In this document: positions 59,151 to 64,000 of the stretch, one piece after another
Numbering within the stretch: position 1 is the stretch's first letter
Layout: the number at the start of each line of letters is the position of its first letter
Origin: Ruminococcus difficilis
Lineage (GTDB): Bacteria; Bacillota_A; Clostridia; Oscillospirales; Acutalibacteraceae
Assembly: GCF_016680995.1 (NCBI RefSeq)
Contig: NZ_JAEQMG010000163.1
Span: forward strand, 62,001 to 126,000
Reading direction: 5' to 3'
Length of the DNA: 64,000 bases
Notes under the pieces: model-generated
Told to the model about the DNA's origin: nothing
Database searches by the model: none
Seen by the model: the letters and a program-made list of their open reading frames with translations, nothing else
Program-made: the position numbers and the translations under genes

Positions 59151-61535
59151 TTAGTCCTCGCGATACTCCTCGATGGTGAATACCTCGAAGATATCGCCTT
59201 CCTTGATATCGTTGTACTTCTCCAGACCGATACCGCATTCGTAACCCTCGTTGACCTCTTTGACGCTGTCCTTGAAGCGCTGGAGAGAACCGATGGTGTC
59301 GTCGGCGATGATGATACCGTCACGGACAACGCGAACGCCTGCGCCGCGCTGGATCTTACCGCTCTTGACATAACAGCCGCCGATGTTGCCGATCGACTTG
59401 ATGCGGATGACGTCGCGTACCTCGGCGGTACCGAGGATGACCTCTCTGGTCTTGGGCGCGAGCATACCCTTCATCGCGCTCTCGATCTCTTCGATGCAGT
59501 CGTAGATGACGCGGTACATACGCATATCCACGCCGTCGCGCTCGGCGTTAGCCTGAGCGTTCGCGTCGGGACGTACATTGAAGCCGACGATGATGGCGTT
59601 GGACGCGTTCGCGAGCATGACGTCGCTCTCGTTGACCGCGCCGACAGCGCCGTGGATGATGTTGACGCGGACTTCTTCGTTGCTGAGCTTCTCGAGGCTC
59701 TGGCGAACCGCCTCAACGGAACCCTGTACGTCAGCTTTGACGATGATCTTGAGCTCCTTGACCTCGCCGAGCTTCATCTGATCGAAGAGGTTGTCGAGCG
59801 TGACCTTGGTGCGGGCGTTAAACTCGGCTTCCTTTTTCTCATGCTTACGCTGTTCGACCAGCTCGCGTGCCAGACGCTCGTCGGTGACGGCGTTGAAGGT
59901 ATCGCCGCCGGTGGGGACGTCGTCCAGACCGGTGATCTCGACCGGGATCGAGGGGCCGGCCTCTTTGACGCGTCTGCCCTTATCGTCGGTCATCGCGCGG
60001 ACATGACCTACCGCCATGCCGGCTACGACGATGTCACCGGTGCGCAGCGTACCGTTCTGTACGAGGATGGACGCCACAGGGCCTCTGCCCTTATCCAGAC
60101 GCGCCTCGATGACAGTACCCTTCGCGGCACGGTCGGGATTGGCTTTGAGCTCTTTCATATCGGCTACCAGCAGTACCATCTCCAGCAGATCGTCGATACC
60201 CATACCGGTCTTGGCGGATACGGGCACGCAGGGCGTATCGCCGCCCCACTCCTCGGGGATCAGCTCGTATTCGGTGAGCTGCTGCTTGACCTGCTCGGGA
60301 TTCGCGCCCGGCTTATCCATTTTATTGATCGCGACGATGACGGATACGCCCGCCGCCTTCGCGTGGTTGATCGCCTCGACCGTCTGCGGCATGATACCGT
60401 CATCCGCGGCAACGACGAGGATCGCAATATCCGTGACCTGAGCGCCGCGGGCACGCATGGTGGTGAACGCCTCATGACCCGGGGTATCGAGGAAGGTGAT
60501 GTCGCGGTCGTTGATATTGACGCGATACGCACCGATGTGCTGGGTGATACCGCCCGCCTCGGTGTCGGTAACGTGTGCGTTGCGGATATAGTCGAGCAGA
60601 GAGGTCTTACCGTGGTCGACGTGACCCATGACAACGACGACCGGAGCGCGGTCGACCAGATTGTCATCGGTATCCTCGCTGTCGTCGATGATACGCTCTT
60701 CGATGGTGACGACGACTTCCTTCTCGACCTTCGCGTGGAACTCCATCGCGATCAGGGACGCGGTGTCGAAGTCGACCACATCGTTCGCGGTGACCATCGT
60801 ACCCATGAGGAACGCCTTTTTGACGACTTCGGCGACCGTCGCCTTCAGGCGCAGTGCCAGATCGCCGACAGAGATCTCGTCGGGGATCAGGACGGTCATC
60901 TTCTTCGCCTTACGCTCCTTCTCGATACGCGCCATACGCTCGCGCTCGGTCTCACGCTTCGCGGAGCGGCGGTTGCGCTGCTTGGAGCGCTGGTTGATCT
61001 TCTGCTTCTTGGATGACATATTGTTCTCGTTCTTGACCTTGTCGAGAGCGAGATCGTCATATTTCTGATTATAACGGTCAACATTGACCTCCGCCGCGCC
61101 GGTGTCGACGATACGGCCGGTGCCGCGCTTACTCTTGATCTCGGATTTCAGATCGATATCCGCGGTCCTGTCGACCTTTTCCTTCTTAGGCTGAGCGGGA
61201 GCTGCCTGCACCTTACCGCTTTTCTTAGCGGAATCGGGACGCAGCTGATCCTTCGCCTCTTCACGGCGCTTCTTTTCCTCAGCCTTGCGCTTAGCCGCCT
61301 CTTCCTCCTTCTGCCGGATCGCCTGATCGCGTACCGCAAAATACGGAGCAAGATCGCTGACCGCGTTCTTCTGTGTAAAGTAATCGAAGATGAAGTTGAG
61401 CTCCTCTTCGTTCAGGGTCGTCATTGCCTTTTTATCGACGCCGAGCTTATCTTTGAGCACGGATACAACCTCTTTGGTCGCGACGTCAAGGTCAGTGGCC
61501 ACCTCTTTGACTTTATATTTAATCATAATAGCCAT
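59151..61535 (-). CDS. infB: Translation initiation factor IF-2
   Basis: A 794-residue IF-2 that delivers initiator tRNA to the ribosome. IF2N domain (1-55; [18 protein letters not shown]), charged Lys/Glu/Arg linker (80-210), then the GTPase: [16 protein letters not shown] (G1), [10 protein letters not shown] (G2), DTPGHEAF (G3), NKMDKPGAN (G4) and SAKTGMGI (G5). Domains II-IV follow. Only one short N-terminal IF2N unit is present, so it is at the compact end for the family. AGGAGG is seven bases before the ATG. Confidence 0.98.
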   Translation of the reverse strand: MAIMIKYKVKEVATDLDVATKEVVSVLKDKLGVDKKAMTTLNEEELNFIFDYFTQKNAVSDLAPYFAVRDQAIRQKEEEAAKRKAEEKKRREEAKDQLRPDSAKKSGKVQAAPAQPKKEKVDRTADIDLKSEIKSKRGTGRIVDTGAAEVNVDRYNQKYDDLALDKVKNENNMSSKKQKINQRSKQRNRRSAKRETERERMARIEKERKAKKMTVLIPDEISVGDLALRLKATVAEVVKKAFLMGTMVTANDVVDFDTASLIAMEFHAKVEKEVVVTIEERIIDDSEDTDDNLVDRAPVVVVMGHVDHGKTSLLDYIRNAHVTDTEAGGITQHIGAYRVNINDRDITFLDTPGHEAFTTMRARGAQVTDIAILVVAADDGIMPQTVEAINHAKAAGVSVIVAINKMDKPGANPEQVKQQLTEYELIPEEWGGDTPCVPVSAKTGMGIDDLLEMVLLVADMKELKANPDRAAKGTVIEARLDKGRGPVASILVQNGTLRTGDIVVAGMAVGHVRAMTDDKGRRVKEAGPSIPVEITGLDDVPTGGDTFNAVTDERLARELVEQRKHEKKEAEFNARTKVTLDNLFDQMKLGEVKELKIIVKADVQGSVEAVRQSLEKLSNEEVRVNIIHGAVGAVNESDVMLANASNAIIVGFNVRPDANAQANAERDGVDMRMYRVIYDCIEEIESAMKGMLAPKTREVILGTAEVRDVIRIKSIGNIGGCYVKSGKIQRGAGVRVVRDGIIIADDTIGSLQRFKDSVKEVNEGYECGIGLEKYNDIKEGDIFEVFTIEEYRED

Positions 61536-61547
61536 GGTAATTCCTCC

Positions 61548-61850
61548 TTAGTTCGTGAGTTCGATCATCTTTTTGGCAAAGCCGGGATCCGTCGTACAGA
61601 CGATGCCGCAATGCTTGCCGAGCGCGAAGCTCAACTCCTCTTTACGGTAGGGGATCCTTTTTGCGGGGATGCGATGTACATCAGCCGCTTTGATAACGCC
61701 CTTGAGGCTGTTATCGGATACATCCTCTGCGTAAAGCACCAGTTTCGCCTTACCCTCATTGACCGCCTTGGTGACGGTCTCAGCGCCGGAGAGCAACATC
61801 CCCGCCCGCTTGCATATGCCGAGAAAATTCAGTAATCTGTCGTTATTCAC
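61548..61850 (-). CDS. ylxQ: L7Ae/YlxQ family ribosomal-associated RNA-binding protein
   Basis: A 100-residue L7Ae-fold protein (also called RplGA), binding kink-turn RNA. LLNFLGICKRAGMLLSGAETV and KLVLYAEDVSDNS are the family landmarks. Its ATG overlaps the end of the rnpM gene by eight bases, and infB follows 13 bases on, the standard Firmicutes order. Confidence 0.93.
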   Translation of the reverse strand: MNNDRLLNFLGICKRAGMLLSGAETVTKAVNEGKAKLVLYAEDVSDNSLKGVIKAADVHRIPAKRIPYRKEELSFALGKHCGIVCTTDPGFAKKMIELTN

Positions 61851-62106
61851 CGATTTCTCTCCTCATGGTATCGTAGATCTCAGGCTCGATCTTTGCCGAA
61901 AAAGCGCGTTCGAGACGTTTTGCCTTTTCCGCCTTGTTCAGACATTCGACGTTTTTGCAGATATACGCGCCGCGACCGGGCTTCTTGCCCGTGAAGTCTA
62001 CGGAAATCTCGCCTTCCTTGTTGCGGACGATGCGGACCAGCGTGCGCTTATCCTTCATCTCTGTGCATCCGATACATTTTCTAAGCGGTATTTTTCGCTC
62101 AGCCAT
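61843..62106 (-). CDS. rnpM: YlxR/RnpM family RNase P modulator
   Basis: An 87-residue YlxR protein. The motif PLRKCIGCTEMKDKRTLVRIVR and the GRGAYICKNVECL segment with Cys residues are typical. Recent work on this family names it RnpM, a modulator of RNase P. It sits between nusA and ylxQ as usual, but a family 1 repeat separates it from nusA. Confidence 0.95.
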   Translation of the reverse strand: MAERKIPLRKCIGCTEMKDKRTLVRIVRNKEGEISVDFTGKKPGRGAYICKNVECLNKAEKAKRLERAFSAKIEPEIYDTMRREIGE

Positions 62107-62144
62107 AAAGATTCTCCTCTTTGTGTCACATTGTATTATTATGT

Positions 62145-62221
62145 CACTCGCTCACGCTCAGACATTTATACAATTCCTCAGTCGCCTTCAGGCGACAGCT
62201 CCCTTTACCAAAGGGAGCCTG
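62145..62221 (+). repeat. Family 1 structured repeat, copy q, inside the nusA-infB operon
   Basis: TCGCTCACGCTCAGACATT, CAATTCCTCAGTC, hairpin GTCGCC/GGCGAC, CTCCCTTTACCAAAGGGAGCC (in part). Its end lies about ten bases behind the nusA stop, so it is transcribed within an operon that is normally tight. Confidence 0.88.
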
Positions 62222-62231
62222 TGACAGCATA

Positions 62232-63320
62232 TCATTCGGTTTCCTTGTCGTCTTCGTCTTGTGTATCCTCGCCCCAGAAACCGGACTCGGGACGGATATC
62301 TATCTTATAACCGGTCAGCTTAGCCGCCAGTCTTACGTTCTGACCCTTGTTGCCGATCGCCAGCGAGAGCTGACCGTCGGGAACGGTCGCCTTGCACGCC
62401 TTGGTGCCGTCCTCGGCGAGCTCGACCTTCACCACGTTTGCGGGTGACAGCGCCGCCGCGATGAACTCGGCGGGATCGTCGCTGTAGGGGACGATATCGA
62501 TCTTCTCACCGCACAGCTCGTCGACGATGGTGTTGACACGCGCGCCGCGTGTACCGATGCAGGCGCCGACCGCGTCGATCTCGCTGTCCTCGGAGAAGAC
62601 CGCCATCTTGGTGCGGGAGCCTGCCTCGCGGGAGATCGACTTGATCTCGACGGTGCCGTCATAGATCTCGGGGATCTCTTTCTCAAACAATCTCTTGACA
62701 AAATCGGGATGGGTACGGGAGATGATCGCGCGCGGACCGCGTTCGGTCTCCTTGACGCCCGCGACATACACCTTGACGGTGTCGCCCTCGCGGAGGTCGT
62801 CGCCCTCGATCTGTTCGGACTTGGGCAGCACGGTGACCGCGTTGCCGAATTTCAGCGTCGCGTTGCCGGTGATCGGATCGACGCGCTCTACGGTCGCCGT
62901 CGCGATCTCCTGCGATTTGCTCTGGAACTCAACGAGCATCTGATCCTTCTCGCCGTCGCGGATACCCTGACGGATGACGGAACGCGCGGTCTGTACCGCG
63001 ATACGTCCGAACTGCTTGGGCTCGAGCGGGATGCCGATCTCCTTGCCGACAGCGGCGCGCTTGGAGATGAGCTTGGCGTCCTCCAGCGAGATCTCGTAGT
63101 TCTCATCCTCTACCTCTTCGACTACTGTTTTGAGCAGCTTGACGGAGAAGGTGTTTTTATCCGCGTCCATCTTGATCTCAACATTTTCATTGCCGCCGTA
63201 GAGGTTTCTGCACGCGGTAACGATCGCCTTTTTGATCTGAGTGATCATATACTCAGCGGGGATTCCTTTCTCTTTCTCGAGGAGCCGCAGCGCCTCAAAG
63301 AGCTCTTTGTTGCTTGCCAT
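62232..63320 (-). CDS. nusA: Transcription termination/antitermination protein NusA
   Basis: A 362-residue NusA of the short Firmicutes type. N-terminal RNA-polymerase-binding domain (1-125), S1 domain (about 130-200; TATVERVDPITGNATLKFGN), then two KH domains (SRTHPDFVKRLFEKEIPEI and VGACIGTRGARVNTIVDEL; later IGNKGQNVRLAAKLTGYKID). An acidic tail (EDTQDEDDKETE) ends it. Second gene of the operon after rimP. Confidence 0.97.
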   Translation of the reverse strand: MASNKELFEALRLLEKEKGIPAEYMITQIKKAIVTACRNLYGGNENVEIKMDADKNTFSVKLLKTVVEEVEDENYEISLEDAKLISKRAAVGKEIGIPLEPKQFGRIAVQTARSVIRQGIRDGEKDQMLVEFQSKSQEIATATVERVDPITGNATLKFGNAVTVLPKSEQIEGDDLREGDTVKVYVAGVKETERGPRAIISRTHPDFVKRLFEKEIPEIYDGTVEIKSISREAGSRTKMAVFSEDSEIDAVGACIGTRGARVNTIVDELCGEKIDIVPYSDDPAEFIAAALSPANVVKVELAEDGTKACKATVPDGQLSLAIGNKGQNVRLAAKLTGYKIDIRPESGFWGEDTQDEDDKETE

Positions 63321-63488
63321 TTTTCCAAATCAGACCTTTCTATACAGTGTTCAGTGGTTAGTGATCAGCGGTCAGTGTTCCATCGGATACGCTGTCCTTC
63401 TCATTAACCATCATATTTATGGTGTCATATTAATCGGGTGTGGGCAAAGCCCACCCGCAATTCCTAATTCCTAACTCCTCATTCCTAA
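63321..63488. repeat. rimP-nusA spacer with family 3 and short tandem repeats
   Basis: CAGTGTTCAGTGGTTAGTG-type units (63348-63378), family 3 element ATTAATCGGGTG..GGGC-AAA-GCCC (63428-63460), then TTCCTAATTCCTAACTCC-type units up to the rimP stop. Confidence 0.7.
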
Positions 63489-63968
63489 TTAGTCAAAGTC
63501 GTCGAGCTTGATATAAGCCGCGTCCTTTTTGCTGATCGTCACGGTGTTCTCGCCGCTGTGGTCGGTGATGGTGACCATCCCGTCCTCATAGGCGGTCAAC
63601 ACGCCTTTGAATTCCTTGCCGATCCCGTCGAGCGGTCGGATCATCTTGACCATGATATCCGCGCCGATGTACTGCATAAAGTGCTCGGGGCGGATCAGCT
63701 CACGCTCGATACCGGGGGAGCTGACCTCGAGGATATACTCGCCGGCGATGGGATCCAGCTCATCGAGCGGCGCGTCCAGCGCGCGGGACATATTCTCACA
63801 GTCGTTGATATCCACGCCGCCGTCTTTGTCGATGAACACCCGCAAAAACCATTGCGAGCCCTCTTTGAGATAGCGCACATCCCAGATGCGCAGACCTAAG
63901 TCCGCGGCGATCGGCACGGCGATTTCTTCGACAACGGACACCGTATTCTTTCCTTTACTGTTCGCCAA
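63489..63968 (-). CDS. rimP: Ribosome maturation factor RimP
   Basis: A 159-residue RimP, needed for 30S subunit maturation. The N-terminal domain has GLRIWDVRYLKEG and FIDKDGGVDINDCE; YILEVSSPGIERELI is the signature. The C-terminal SH3-like domain follows. The start is TTG, with AGGAG seven bases upstream. First gene of the translation operon; its promoter lies outside the window. Confidence 0.96.
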   Translation of the reverse strand: MANSKGKNTVSVVEEIAVPIAADLGLRIWDVRYLKEGSQWFLRVFIDKDGGVDINDCENMSRALDAPLDELDPIAGEYILEVSSPGIERELIRPEHFMQYIGADIMVKMIRPLDGIGKEFKGVLTAYEDGMVTITDHSGENTVTISKKDAAYIKLDDFD

Positions 63969-64000
63969 AGTATCACTCCTTCGTCATCGTTGGCTGTACT

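Noticed and set aside
59094..61016. Open 640-codon frame on the plus strand opposite infB
   Set aside because: It is the antisense shadow of the well-conserved IF-2 gene; third-position GC keeps the opposite frame free of stops. Same reason for long frames opposite truB, nrnA, nusA, pckA, tex and the dockerin genes.
902..62221. CRISPR array made of the many repeats
   Set aside because: The copies are dispersed over 60 kb, not regularly spaced, vary internally and have no cas genes nearby.
1..64000. tRNA or rRNA genes
   Set aside because: No cloverleaf with GTTCGAATC-type T-loop or rRNA-like conserved stretch was noticed by eye; a tRNAscan run would settle it.

Overview
This 64 kb window is chromosomal DNA of a Gram-positive, anaerobic, probably gut-dwelling Clostridium-class bacterium of the Ruminococcaceae/Oscillospiraceae type. 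The case rests on type I dockerins on amylase-like enzymes, a class B sortase beside an LCP wall-teichoic/glycan ligase, low-GC-Firmicutes ribosome binding sites (AGGAGG), PyrR attenuation, and the rimP-nusA-rnpM-ylxQ-infB-rbfA-nrnA-truB operon. Base composition is GC-rich for that group. No rRNA, tRNA, CRISPR array, prophage or insertion sequence was recognised.

Layout. 1-8.6 kb: a partial acyltransferase/condensation-like gene, rlmA, a flavodoxin-fold reductase, a Pr6Pr-like membrane protein, tex, a stand-alone TipAS domain, the serine/threonine symporter sstT and a YunG-GNAT fusion. 8.9-14.7 kb: VOC protein, alpha/beta hydrolase, an E2 (ubiquitin-conjugating)-like protein followed by a phospholipase C-like protein, a four-gene membrane operon of unknown role, and acylphosphatase. 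15.4-19.7 kb: a 55-residue protein, a DUF5131 protein and a three-gene ABC exporter. 19.9-29.7 kb: a starch-degradation region with two dockerin enzymes, two tandem sigma-factor-like proteins that carry a transmembrane helix and an extracytoplasmic domain, and a GH3-like lipoprotein-type protein. 29.9-37.2 kb: LCP protein, sortase B, uracil permease with pyrR behind a readable PyrR attenuator, a DMT exporter and an L,D-transpeptidase. 37.2-42.8 kb: PP2C phosphatase with a membrane partner, a dockerin-CBM26-esterase and pckA. 43.1-47.8 kb: an ECF sigma/anti-sigma pair and a CsoR-controlled copper operon whose ATPase is fused to a CopZ-like chaperone. 48-55.7 kb: a dockerin protein, a second sigma/anti-sigma pair, a large membrane glycosyltransferase-like protein and an OGG1-type glycosylase. 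55.7-64 kb: DUF6062 protein, a type I toxin-antitoxin locus and the translation operon.

How the genes fit together. The dockerin proteins (alpha-amylase, six-hairpin hydrolase, CBM26-esterase, one unknown) suggest an amylosome-like starch system; the scaffoldin is not in the window, but the sortase/LCP operon could serve surface anchoring. The two membrane-tethered sigma-like proteins diverge from the alpha-amylase and are the best candidate for a new sensing system. Intergenic DNA is heavily populated by at least three families of short structured repeats. The commonest has a hairpin whose sequence varies while its pairing is kept; it usually sits directly behind stop codons in one orientation. 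A second family has twice been absorbed in frame into proteins.
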